From the NCBI RefSeq assembly GCF_900461525.1, contig NZ_UGOD01000001.1, positions 2,573,001 through 2,637,000 on the forward strand: a DNA stretch of 64,000 nt. Direction: 5' to 3'. The stretch is from Legionella busanensis. Its GTDB lineage: Bacteria; Pseudomonadota; Gammaproteobacteria; Legionellales; Legionellaceae. This document shows, piece by piece, positions 56,133 through 64,000 of the stretch (position 1 is its first letter; every line of letters starts with the position of its first letter). The translations under genes were made by a program, and so were the position numbers. Under the pieces are notes generated by a model. It saw only the letters and a list, made by a program, of their open reading frames with translations, was not told where the DNA came from and ran no database searches.

Positions 56133-58211
56133 CTAGATAAATTGTAACTGCGATATATCAGCAACTCCTTGTAACATAGCTTGTAAATTTGCTAACAAGG
56201 CTAAACGATTCTTCCTCGTATTCATATTATCGACCATGACCATTACATTTTCAAAAAAAGTATCAACAACAGGCCGCAATGAAGCCAATAAAGTTAGAAT
56301 AGCTATATATTCTCTTTTTTTGTATAGCGGATCAATCTCTTGTTTTACATCCTTAAGTTTTAAAAAAAGCGCTTTTTCTGCTTCTTCTTGTAATAAGCTT
56401 TCATCAACTAAGCAGAGTTCATAATTAACGGCTTCTTCTTGCTGTAGCAAATTATTAACCCGCTTACAGGCTGCTGATAAGCTAGAAGCCTCTGGTAGGC
56501 GTGCAAAAAATGCCAGTGCCTTAATCCGTTTATCAAAATCATCTAAATAATCATCTTGTTTAGCCCGAACGGCTTGTACAAAATCGCTAGCAATGCCCTG
56601 GCTTAAATAATAAGATTGCTGACGCTCAAGGATGAAAGGTTTTAATTCAGCAAGAAAATCATGAACTTTATCAAATTGCTTACCATAATTAACAATTGCC
56701 TTATCAATTAGCTCTGCTAGGCTTAATGAATTAGAGCTGGCAATTAATAATCTTACTACTGCTAGGGCATGACGGCGTAATTTAAAAGGATCTTTTACTC
56801 CTGTTGGACGCTGGCCAATAGCGAAAATACCTACTAAAGTATCTAGTCGATCAGCAAGAGATAAACTAAGTCCTAATCTAGATTCGGGTAAGGTATCATT
56901 GGCAAAACGGGGTAAATATTGCTCATACAAGGCTAAAGCAACCTCCTTATCTTCACCATCATTTAGTGCATAATAATAACCCATTAAGCCTTGCAATTCA
57001 GGAAACTCACCAACCATACCTGTTAAAAGATCACATTTACTTAATTCAGCAGCACGTAATGCATTTTGCTTATTTAAATTTAACTGCTGCGCTAAGTCAT
57101 TCATCATGATTTGAATCCGAGTTGATTTATCCAGTAAAGTCCCTAACTTTGCTTGAAATATCACTTTAGCAGTTGCAGCAAGGTGGTGGCTTAACGGCTG
57201 CTTTTTATCCTGTTCAAAAAAGAATGCTGCATCACTTAAGCGTGCGCGCATGACTTTTTCATTACCTGCAATAACTTGAGTCGGATCAGTACTGCGAATA
57301 TTGGCTACAGTTAAAAAACTAGATAACAGTTGGCCTTTTTTATCCTTAAGCGCAAAACATTTTTGATGAGTTTGCATAGCAGCAATTAATGTTTCAGCAG
57401 GAACAGTTAAAAATTCTTTATCAAAATGAGCAACTAAAACCTCTGGCCATTCAACAATAGATGTCACCTCATTAATTAAATCCTCAGTAATTACCGCTTC
57501 CGCTTGATATTCAGCAGCTTTCTCTTCAATTTGTTTGAGAATACTTTCTCGCCGTTTAGCAAAATCAGCCATGACATAAGCATCTTGTAAGAGCGATTCG
57601 TAATGGCGCGGATTATCTATAGGAATTGCTTGTGGGGCATGAAAACGATGTCCATAGGTATGACGTCCAGTTTGCACACCTAAAATTTGACAAGGCAAGA
57701 TATCTTTACCTAATAGCATAACCGCCCAATGCACAGGGCGAGCAAACTCTTCATCACCCTCACCCCAGCGCATAGGTTTTACAATAGGAAGTTTAGTTAA
57801 TGCTTCTTTAATAAGGTTAGGCAATAATGTACTGACTTTAGCACCTGCAACATCCGATTCATAAATAACCCACTCCCCTTTATCTGTCTTACTTATACTT
57901 AATGCTTCAACATTAACCCCACAAGATTTGGCAAACCCTAAAAGGGCGGGAGTTGGCTCATTTTGAGCATTATATGCTGCGACTTTAGCTGGCCCTCTTT
58001 TTATGATCCGTTGTGTTGGCTGCTCATTAATTAAGTCTGTAATCAGAATAGCTAAACGACGCGGTGCTGCGAAAGCCGTGATTGTATTAAAACCAAGCTG
58101 AAGTTTATTTAAAGCTGCTGTTATATTGCTAATTAAGGCTTCGCTAAGTGCTGAAACAGCACCAGAGGGAAGCTCTTCACAACCTAATTCAAATAGAAAA
58201 TCATTGACCAT
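56133..58211 (-). CDS. glyS: Glycine--tRNA ligase, beta subunit
   Basis: 692 residues, close to E. coli GlyS (689). The N-terminus [33 protein letters not shown] and the C-terminal anticodon-binding helical domain are typical. It forms an alpha2-beta2 enzyme with GlyQ. Its start overlaps glyQ by 11 bp. Confidence 0.97.
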   Translation of the reverse strand: MVNDFLFELGCEELPSGAVSALSEALISNITAALNKLQLGFNTITAFAAPRRLAILITDLINEQPTQRIIKRGPAKVAAYNAQNEPTPALLGFAKSCGVNVEALSISKTDKGEWVIYESDVAGAKVSTLLPNLIKEALTKLPIVKPMRWGEGDEEFARPVHWAVMLLGKDILPCQILGVQTGRHTYGHRFHAPQAIPIDNPRHYESLLQDAYVMADFAKRRESILKQIEEKAAEYQAEAVITEDLINEVTSIVEWPEVLVAHFDKEFLTVPAETLIAAMQTHQKCFALKDKKGQLLSSFLTVANIRSTDPTQVIAGNEKVMRARLSDAAFFFEQDKKQPLSHHLAATAKVIFQAKLGTLLDKSTRIQIMMNDLAQQLNLNKQNALRAAELSKCDLLTGMVGEFPELQGLMGYYYALNDGEDKEVALALYEQYLPRFANDTLPESRLGLSLSLADRLDTLVGIFAIGQRPTGVKDPFKLRRHALAVVRLLIASSNSLSLAELIDKAIVNYGKQFDKVHDFLAELKPFILERQQSYYLSQGIASDFVQAVRAKQDDYLDDFDKRIKALAFFARLPEASSLSAACKRVNNLLQQEEAVNYELCLVDESLLQEEAEKALFLKLKDVKQEIDPLYKKREYIAILTLLASLRPVVDTFFENVMVMVDNMNTRKNRLALLANLQAMLQGVADISQLQFI

Positions 58212-59106
58212 CGTTCACCTTTAACATAGGAAAATTTAACGCTTCACGCGCATTATAATAAATTTGGGCTACAGCCCGTGAAAGCTGCCTTACTCTTAAG
58301 ATATAGCGCTGTCTTTCTGTCACTGAAATAGCACGCCTGGCGTCTAAAAGGTTAAATACATGTGAGGCTTTAATTACCATTTCGTACGCTGGTAAGGGTA
58401 ATTTTAGATCAATTAGTTTTTCTGCCTCTTTTTCATAGTAATCAAAATGCTGAAAAAGAATATCAATATTTGCATGTTCAAAGTTATAAGCTGACATCTC
58501 AACTTCATTTTGATGAAAAACATCACCATAAGTAATAATACCTTCTTTAGTAATACTCCAAGGTAATTCAAATAAATTATCAACCCCTAAGATAAACATT
58601 GCTAAACGTTCTAAACCATACGTTAATTCACCTGTTATAGGCTTACAAGGCAGACCACCTATTTGCTGAAAATAAGTAAACTGCGATACTTCCATGCCAT
58701 TTTGCCAGACTTCCCAACCAAGGCCCCAAGCACCTAATGTTGGTGACTCCCAGTTATCTTCTACAAAACGAATATCATCGACTAGGGGGTCAACGCCAAG
58801 AGCCCGTAACGAATCTAAATACTTTTCTTGAATATCCAAGGGTGAGGGCTTCAAAATAACTTGAAATTGATAATAATGTTGAACCCGATTAGGATTTTCA
58901 CCATAACGACCATCTGTTGGCCTACGAGATGGTTGTACATACGCAGCCGCCCAGGGCTCAGGGCCAATGGCACGTAAAAATGTTGCTGGATGGAAAGTAC
59001 CAGCGCCTACTTCCATATCGAGTGGTTGTAAAATAACACAACCTTGTTTAGCCCAGTAAGTTTGTAAGGTCAAAATAATATCTTGAAAAGTCTTAATCTG
59101 CGTCAT
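58201..59106 (-). CDS. glyQ: Glycine--tRNA ligase, alpha subunit
   Basis: 301 residues (E. coli 303), holding the class II catalytic core. [39 protein letters not shown] and [17 protein letters not shown] are hallmark segments. First gene of the glyQ-glyS-gmhB-rsmJ group; the leader contains structured repeats described separately. Confidence 0.97.
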   Translation of the reverse strand: MTQIKTFQDIILTLQTYWAKQGCVILQPLDMEVGAGTFHPATFLRAIGPEPWAAAYVQPSRRPTDGRYGENPNRVQHYYQFQVILKPSPLDIQEKYLDSLRALGVDPLVDDIRFVEDNWESPTLGAWGLGWEVWQNGMEVSQFTYFQQIGGLPCKPITGELTYGLERLAMFILGVDNLFELPWSITKEGIITYGDVFHQNEVEMSAYNFEHANIDILFQHFDYYEKEAEKLIDLKLPLPAYEMVIKASHVFNLLDARRAISVTERQRYILRVRQLSRAVAQIYYNAREALNFPMLKVNDGQ

Positions 59107-59529
59107 TTAATCTTAATACCTCGTCTAAAAGAGGATGGCTTAATTTTGCCATGTTTTTTAAAAATAGGAGCAATAGATTCAATAAACTTCATTACTAGTT
59201 AATTAACGTGAATTTAATCTGGATCCCATACAAATGCTTCACATTTTACGAGATAACGTTCATTTAGCGACATAAAAGAGCCTTGGTCTCTTTCATGTCG
59301 AACTCACGTTAATTACTACTTCATTCCACGAGTCTTCTTCAAACAGCCAAAAACGAAGCAGTGTAAATCAGTATTGAAAGCATCAGAGTGTACACGAATT
59401 ATATAAGTATTTTAACTAGGCATGAGGCTTAGAATTTAAATCTTATGTAAATTAATACAGGCTCCAGCTGAAAAAATGCACTGTAGCCTGTGAGAGAAAG
59501 GAATTTTGTTAGCTTAATAGTCTATTAAA
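59107..59529. other. Non-coding region with nested inverted repeats upstream of glyQ
   Basis: No gene. 59268-59300 is a hairpin: CGACATAAAAGAG and CTCTTTCATGTCG, one mismatch, 7-nt loop. It is enclosed by TAATTAACGTGA (about 59199-59211) and its inverse TCACGTTAATTA (59304-59315). It could be a small mobile element or a leader structure. The left 95 bp should contain the glyQ ribosome site. Nothing clear is seen in 59316-59529 apart from the space after the dsbA-like stop. Confidence 0.55.
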
Positions 59530-60348
59530 TTACTGTTGAGAACCGTTATTACCACTAGCAGCTTTACTAATTAAATCTTGTAATGTTTCAGGACTTGCTG
59601 CGCCTGGAATAAAGGTTGGCTGTGTGCCTTGCTTAAATTGTCCTGCCGGTGTGGAGGCAATTACAAAAGCAGGTGTACCCATTAACCGTAATTTTTCCGC
59701 AAGCTGACGATTAGCATCAAGTGCATCAGTTACAGTTTTGCTATTCATATCAGTTTTAAATTTATTCATATCCAAGCCAATTGACTTAGCAGCATTTTCA
59801 ATGAGTTGATCATTTAACCGCTGATCTTGTTTGAATAAGGCTTCATGCATTTGCAAGTATTTACCCTGCATTGCAGCAGCTAATGCAGCACGAGAGGCAT
59901 TATCTGAACTTTTACCAAATATAGGAAACTCTTTATAAATAACACGTAGATTACTATTCTTTTTAATTAAATCAGCGATAACAGGCGACATTTTTTTGCA
60001 ATGAATACATTGATAGTCAAAAAACTCAACGAGCGTTACGTCCCCTTTAGGATTACCTACTACAGTTAATGGATCATTGAATAACTGCTGCGTATTTGCT
60101 GAAATCGCTTGCTGAGCTTCTTGCTGCATGGATTGTTGCTGCTTTTGCTGTAGAGCTTGCGAAGCTTCAATAAGGACTTCTGGATTTTTAACTAGATAAT
60201 CATGTACAACTTTTTGAATATCTTGCTTTTGTGCGTCCGTGAAGCTACTGGTTGTTGAATTAGTATTACTACTATCAGCAGCCATCAATGTTGGTGAAAC
60301 AATTGTTGCCATCAGCGCACTTGCTGTTACTAATGTTTTTAATTTCAC
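59530..60348 (-). CDS. dsbA2: DsbA2/Com1-like periplasmic thiol:disulfide oxidoreductase
   Basis: 272 residues with signal peptide (MKLKTLVTASALMATIVSPTLMA). A Gln/Ser-rich N-terminal helix region (40-90) likely mediates dimerisation. The thioredoxin-fold active site is Cys114-Ile-His-Cys117 (FFDYQCIHCKKM), with cis-Pro loop GTPAFV. By family it oxidises or isomerises disulfides in the periplasm; Legionella DsbA2 does both. Upstream is AAAGGGG before the ATG. A perfect AAACGTAG..CTACGTTT hairpin (60379-60400) lies in its leader. Confidence 0.9.
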   Translation of the reverse strand: MKLKTLVTASALMATIVSPTLMAADSSNTNSTTSSFTDAQKQDIQKVVHDYLVKNPEVLIEASQALQQKQQQSMQQEAQQAISANTQQLFNDPLTVVGNPKGDVTLVEFFDYQCIHCKKMSPVIADLIKKNSNLRVIYKEFPIFGKSSDNASRAALAAAMQGKYLQMHEALFKQDQRLNDQLIENAAKSIGLDMNKFKTDMNSKTVTDALDANRQLAEKLRLMGTPAFVIASTPAGQFKQGTQPTFIPGAASPETLQDLISKAASGNNGSQQ

Positions 60349-60798
60349 AACTTTCCCCTTTTTTTATTTTGCGATGCGAAACGTAGCATCGGCTACGTTT
60401 AAATTCAAGCTAAGTTTAACTGAAAGGATTGTTGAGGCAAGTCCTTTTATTTTAAAAGATTACAATGCATACCCAAAATTTATTTTCTGCGTAGATTGGG
60501 CTAAATGAAGTGCAGCTCAATAAATATGAATAGACTACATGCCTTATGACTCAAAATGTTGTTGGACTGCGCTAAGCTTAGCCCAACCTACCTTGGTAGG
60601 CAATTTTCTAATAAACTGTTGCACTTCAAACGTGAACGCAGCTTCCCACCTGCGCGGGAATGACATACCGGTAGCATTATAGGTACAATAATTATAAAAA
60701 ATTTGCTTATTTTTTACTTTTGTCTTTCCCGCGTAGGCGGGAATCCATTGTGCAAACTACAGCAGAGTTCATTATAAAAGGCTATCATCTAGCCCTAT
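60349..60798. repeat. Intergenic repeats: family D unit and two family C palindromes
   Basis: No gene. 60379-60400 is a hairpin in the dsbA2 leader. 60493-60596 is an inverted family D unit (GGGCTAAATGAAGTGCAGCTC, then GCGCTAAGCTTAGCCCAACC). Family C palindromes lie at 60643-60660 (TTCCCACCTGCGCGGGAA) and 60726-60743 (TTCCCGCGTAGGCGGGAA). The latter lies 56 bp beyond the uvrD stop and could help stop its transcript. Confidence 0.75.
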
Positions 60799-62988
60799 TT
60801 AAGAACAACCCTCTAAAAAGGTTAAATTAGCATATGCTAGAACCAACCATTTTATACCATGAAGTTTAAATCTAACCTGTACACGAGTATGAGCCCCACT
60901 CCCTTCCACTGATAAAACTTTACCTTGACCAAATTTTGCATGTGATACATTCTGGCCTATTTTTACGCCTGCTTCTTTAGCCGTCATTAAACTGGGCCTC
61001 TGATCAGATGTTTTAATAACAGGCGTTTGAAAGCGAGCTCCAACCCGTATTTCTTCTAACAGCTCTACTGGAATTTCTCTTAAGAAGCGGGAAGGCTTAT
61101 GATACTCTTCCCGACCATATTGTCTGCGAATCTCTGCATAAGTTATGATAAGCCTTTTCATTGCACGCGTCATACCCACATAGCATAAACGTCGCTCTTC
61201 TTCTAAACGGCCGGGCTCCTCAACAGATTGCTTGCTGGGAAATAACCCTTCTTCTAAACCAACTAAAAATACTAATGGAAATTCTAAACCTTTGGCAGCA
61301 TGTAAAGTCATTAAATGCACATATTGTTCATGTGCCGCTGCTTGCATCTCTCCTGCTTCTAAAGATGCATGCGATAAAAATGCAGTCAATAGTGACATAG
61401 GCTCATTCATGTCTTGTTCATAACGAAATTGCTTAGCAGCATTAATTAATTCTTGTAAGTTATCTAAGCGAGACTCCGCCTTATCATTTTTCACTTTAGC
61501 AAAGTGATCATATAAGCCACTTTCTTGAATAACAGTACTAATTTGCTCATCTAATTCATGCGTTTTTGTTTTTTCACGTAAGTTAACAATCAACGTAACG
61601 AATTTCATTAAGGCAAGTGCTGCGCGCGAGGGCAACATTTTTTCTTGTAACATCTTATTGGTTGCTTGCCATAATGATGATTGCTGCGATTTTGCTCGTT
61701 CACGTATTTCATCAAGGGTCTTTTCACCAATGCCCCGTGCTGGAAAATTAATAACACGTTCAAAAGCAGGATCATCATGAAAATTAACAAGCAATCTTAA
61801 ATAAGCCAATGTATCTTTAATTTCTGCACGTTCAAAGAAGCGAACCCCGCCATGTATTCGATAAGCAATTCCAGCCCGCAATAACGCCTCTTCTATTACA
61901 CGCGATTGGGCATTAGAGCGATATAATACAGCAATTTCATTAGGATTGACGCCATTTTGAATAGCCATATTAATACGTTCACTAACAAAACGTGCCTCAT
62001 CTAATTCGTTAAAAGCACTATAGACAACAATTTTTTCACCTGCTGTCCCTTGCGTCCATAATTCCTTACCCATACGCGCATTATTATTTTCAATTAGTGC
62101 ATTAGCAGCATTAAGAATAGTAGAAGTTGAACGATAATTTTGTTCTAATCGAATGACTTCTGTTTGTTTAAAATCTTGAGAAAACTGCTGAATATTTTCT
62201 ACTTTAGCACCACGCCAGCTATAAATTGATTGATCATCATCACCTACTGCCATTACTGATGCATGCTCGCCAGCAAGAAGACGAATCCAAGCATACTGAA
62301 TAGCATTCGTATCTTGAAATTCATCTACCAAAATTGCTTGAAAACGGTGTTGGTAATGAGACAAAATATCTGGATTATTGCGTAATAATTCATGCGTACG
62401 TAATAATAATTCTGCGAAGTCAATTACCCCTGCCTGAGCACAAGCCTCTTCATAGTGTTTATAAATTTGAATAAGTGTACGTGTTGGACCATAAGATAAA
62501 GGCTGGATATGATGTGGACGTAAGCCTTCATCTTTTTTACTGTTTATAAAAGCTTGGGCCTGCTTAAATGGCCACTGATCAGGATCTAATCTTAACGCAG
62601 CGATAACTCGTTTGATTATTCTTATTTGGTCTTCACTATCTAAGATATGGAAATGCTCAGGTAAATTAGCCGCTTGGTAATGACGTCGTAATAAGCGGTG
62701 ACAAAGACTATGAAATGTTCCTACCCATAAGCCCATTACAGGAACATTTAATAAATGATTAAGGCGAGCTTTCATTTCACCTGCAGCTTTATTGGTAAAA
62801 GTTACAGCTAAAATAGCATGAGGAGACATCAAATAATGTTCTATTAGCCAAGCAATACGACTGATTAGAACACGTGTTTTACCACTACCTGCACCAGCTA
62901 AAACCAAAATATTTCCTAAGGGTGCAGTTACTGCCTGACGTTGTTGTTGATTTAATCCATCAAGTAAAGCTGCCATGGGTTGACTCAT
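60799..62988 (-). CDS. uvrD: DNA helicase II (UvrD)
   Basis: 729 residues of SF1A helicase (E. coli UvrD 720). Walker A AGAGSGKT at 31-38, VDEFQDTN, GDDDQSIYSWRGA, LEQNYRS, MTLHAAKGLEFPLVFLVGLEEG and VGMTRA are all present. The C-terminal Tudor-like domain (NVSHAKFGQGKVLSVEGSG) is kept. It unwinds 3'-5' in nucleotide excision and mismatch repair. Transcribed alone. Confidence 0.96.
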   Translation of the reverse strand: MSQPMAALLDGLNQQQRQAVTAPLGNILVLAGAGSGKTRVLISRIAWLIEHYLMSPHAILAVTFTNKAAGEMKARLNHLLNVPVMGLWVGTFHSLCHRLLRRHYQAANLPEHFHILDSEDQIRIIKRVIAALRLDPDQWPFKQAQAFINSKKDEGLRPHHIQPLSYGPTRTLIQIYKHYEEACAQAGVIDFAELLLRTHELLRNNPDILSHYQHRFQAILVDEFQDTNAIQYAWIRLLAGEHASVMAVGDDDQSIYSWRGAKVENIQQFSQDFKQTEVIRLEQNYRSTSTILNAANALIENNNARMGKELWTQGTAGEKIVVYSAFNELDEARFVSERINMAIQNGVNPNEIAVLYRSNAQSRVIEEALLRAGIAYRIHGGVRFFERAEIKDTLAYLRLLVNFHDDPAFERVINFPARGIGEKTLDEIRERAKSQQSSLWQATNKMLQEKMLPSRAALALMKFVTLIVNLREKTKTHELDEQISTVIQESGLYDHFAKVKNDKAESRLDNLQELINAAKQFRYEQDMNEPMSLLTAFLSHASLEAGEMQAAAHEQYVHLMTLHAAKGLEFPLVFLVGLEEGLFPSKQSVEEPGRLEEERRLCYVGMTRAMKRLIITYAEIRRQYGREEYHKPSRFLREIPVELLEEIRVGARFQTPVIKTSDQRPSLMTAKEAGVKIGQNVSHAKFGQGKVLSVEGSGAHTRVQVRFKLHGIKWLVLAYANLTFLEGCS

Positions 62989-63421
62989 TGTTAATACTAA
63001 AGGCGCATTATCTTTAATTTACATGATAAAAACAAAGCTTTAAGCCGATTATTTTAAAATGTTATGAAGCACTATTAGTTAGTTAATTGTAAATTAATCT
63101 AATATTAGTTTATATGTTTATTTATTAAACATAGACTATAGATATTCAAGGAGCTTAAAAATTTAATTTAAAATGACAATTTTTGAGTAAAAATTGAAGA
63201 ATTATTAGGTAGGCGCTTTTTAACCTTTACTTGGCCAGGGAAACAGTGAGATAGATGACTGGATCCCTGGATAAATCATGGAAGCTGATGAACTATTAGA
63301 GAATTTAGTGGCGTATTAAGAACGTTGGTGGACTTAGGAATATGGGTGGAGCCTTAATAGCTTTTAAATTTTTGGTCAAATAAAAGAAATTTTTTACCTT
63401 TATTCAATATAAGAGAATATT
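62989..63421. other. Non-coding gap before the pip-like gene
   Basis: No gene. It holds the divergent promoters of uvrD and the pip-like gene. CCAGGGA (63233) and TCCCTGG (near 63267) are a 7-bp inverted repeat. Otherwise AT-rich sequence with no structure I can support. Confidence 0.4.
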
Positions 63422-64000
63422 ATGCAAAATCTTTATCCTGTTATTAAGCCCTATGCTTGCCACGAATTACCCGTGGGTGCGCCACATATACTCTATGTTG
63501 AGGAAGTAGGTAATCCCAATGGAATTCCGGTAATAATCTTGCATCCCGGCCCGGGAGCAGGAGGTGATTCTACTCTACGTCGCTTTTTTGACCCCGAACT
63601 TTATCGAATTATAATTTTTGATCAGCGAGGCTGCGGCCGGTCTGTGCCTCATGCTACTATTGAAAATAATACTACTGAGCAATTAATTTCAGATATTGAA
63701 ACGATACGTAATTTTTTGCAATTAGATCGCATTATACTTTTTGGTATTGGCTGGGGCAGCTTACTTGCCCTTTTATATACTCAGCAATATGCCTCTCAAG
63801 TTAGTAGTTTAATATTACAATGTGTTTTTTTAGGAAGTCAGCAAGAAATTAGCTGGTTTTATAGCAATGGCGCTAATAATGTTTATCCTGATTATTGGAA
63901 AGGCTTTTGTGAGTTAGCCTCATCCAATAAGGGCGAAAAAATTATTCAATATTATGCTAATTGCCTACAAGGAGATAATGAGGTAGCACGCATGGCTGCC
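63422..64000 (+). CDS. Proline iminopeptidase-like alpha/beta hydrolase (partial), nucleophile Ser replaced by Gly
   Basis: 193 codons to the window edge. MQNLYPVIKPYACHELPVG, FDQRGCGRS and the FFDPELYRII segment match proline iminopeptidases (S33 family). Two key positions differ: the oxyanion loop HGGPG reads HPGPG (41-45), and the nucleophile elbow GGSWGS reads GIGWGS, placing Gly110 where the catalytic Ser sits. The enzyme may be inactive as a peptidase or have a changed function. The C-terminal Asp and His lie outside the window. Confidence 0.85.
   Translation, partial: MQNLYPVIKPYACHELPVGAPHILYVEEVGNPNGIPVIILHPGPGAGGDSTLRRFFDPELYRIIIFDQRGCGRSVPHATIENNTTEQLISDIETIRNFLQLDRIILFGIGWGSLLALLYTQQYASQVSSLILQCVFLGSQQEISWFYSNGANNVYPDYWKGFCELASSNKGEKIIQYYANCLQGDNEVARMAA

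Noticed and set aside
59107-59316. T-box leader for glyQS
   Set aside because: No T-box sequence or antiterminator; T-boxes are mainly in Gram-positive bacteria.

Overview
The window is an AT-rich chromosomal segment of a gamma-proteobacterium, most likely a Legionella or other Legionellaceae species. The inference rests on gene content: an EnhA-like L,D-transpeptidase lipoprotein, a DsbA2/Com1-like oxidoreductase, a VirK-family protein, several large proteins without recognisable homology that look like Dot/Icm effectors, an amino-acid-based carbon metabolism (threonine and leucine breakdown), and families of palindromic intergenic repeats. The species cannot be fixed from the sequence alone. 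No rRNA, tRNA, prophage, insertion sequence or CRISPR array was recognised.

Layout. 1-8362: partial EnhA-like protein, ettA, the threonine-to-glycine pair kbl-tdh, pcm-tolC, and ttcA. 8363-13960: a repeat cluster, a SulP transporter fused to a beta-carbonic anhydrase, a LysR regulator and proS. 14405-20856 (minus): a five-gene run msbA-lpxK-periplasmic protein-oxyR-oligopeptide-type ABC ATPase with overlapping or near-touching genes. 21147-25327: a divergent pair for polysaccharide attack, a secreted GH5 cellulase-like enzyme and an AA10 lytic polysaccharide monooxygenase (LPMO). 25530-31083: three minus-strand effector-like genes. Two of them share a roughly 205-residue N-terminal domain joined to unrelated C-termini, and a decayed fragment of an LPMO 3' end lies between the first and second genes.

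31251-33340: pyrD and a putative methyltransferase. 33940-48778 (plus): the leucine/isovalerate pathway (acyl-CoA dehydrogenase, thiolase, MCC beta and alpha, methylglutaconyl-CoA hydratase, HMG-CoA lyase) and, after a tandem repeat region, putrescine synthesis from arginine (aguB-speA-aguA), then acetoacetyl-CoA synthetase. Together the leucine genes can take isovaleryl-CoA to acetyl-CoA, with AacS and the thiolase recovering the acetoacetate. 48883-52157: a VirK-family protein and the methionine importer metNIQ. 52461-62988 (minus): a small PA3496-like protein, another effector-like protein, a cyclic-nucleotide-binding protein, rsmJ-gmhB, glyQS, a DsbA-like protein and uvrD. 63422-64000: a partial proline-iminopeptidase-like protein whose nucleophile serine position is glycine.

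Intergenic space carries at least four recurring repeat families, called A to D here. A is GTAGCCTGGGTG..CACCCAGGCTAC. B is palindromes around CGCG-ACAAG-CGCG. C is TTCCCGCGTAGGCGGGAA. D is about 100 bp containing GAGCTGCACTTCATTTAGCC. Several copies sit between convergent genes, where they probably act as terminators.
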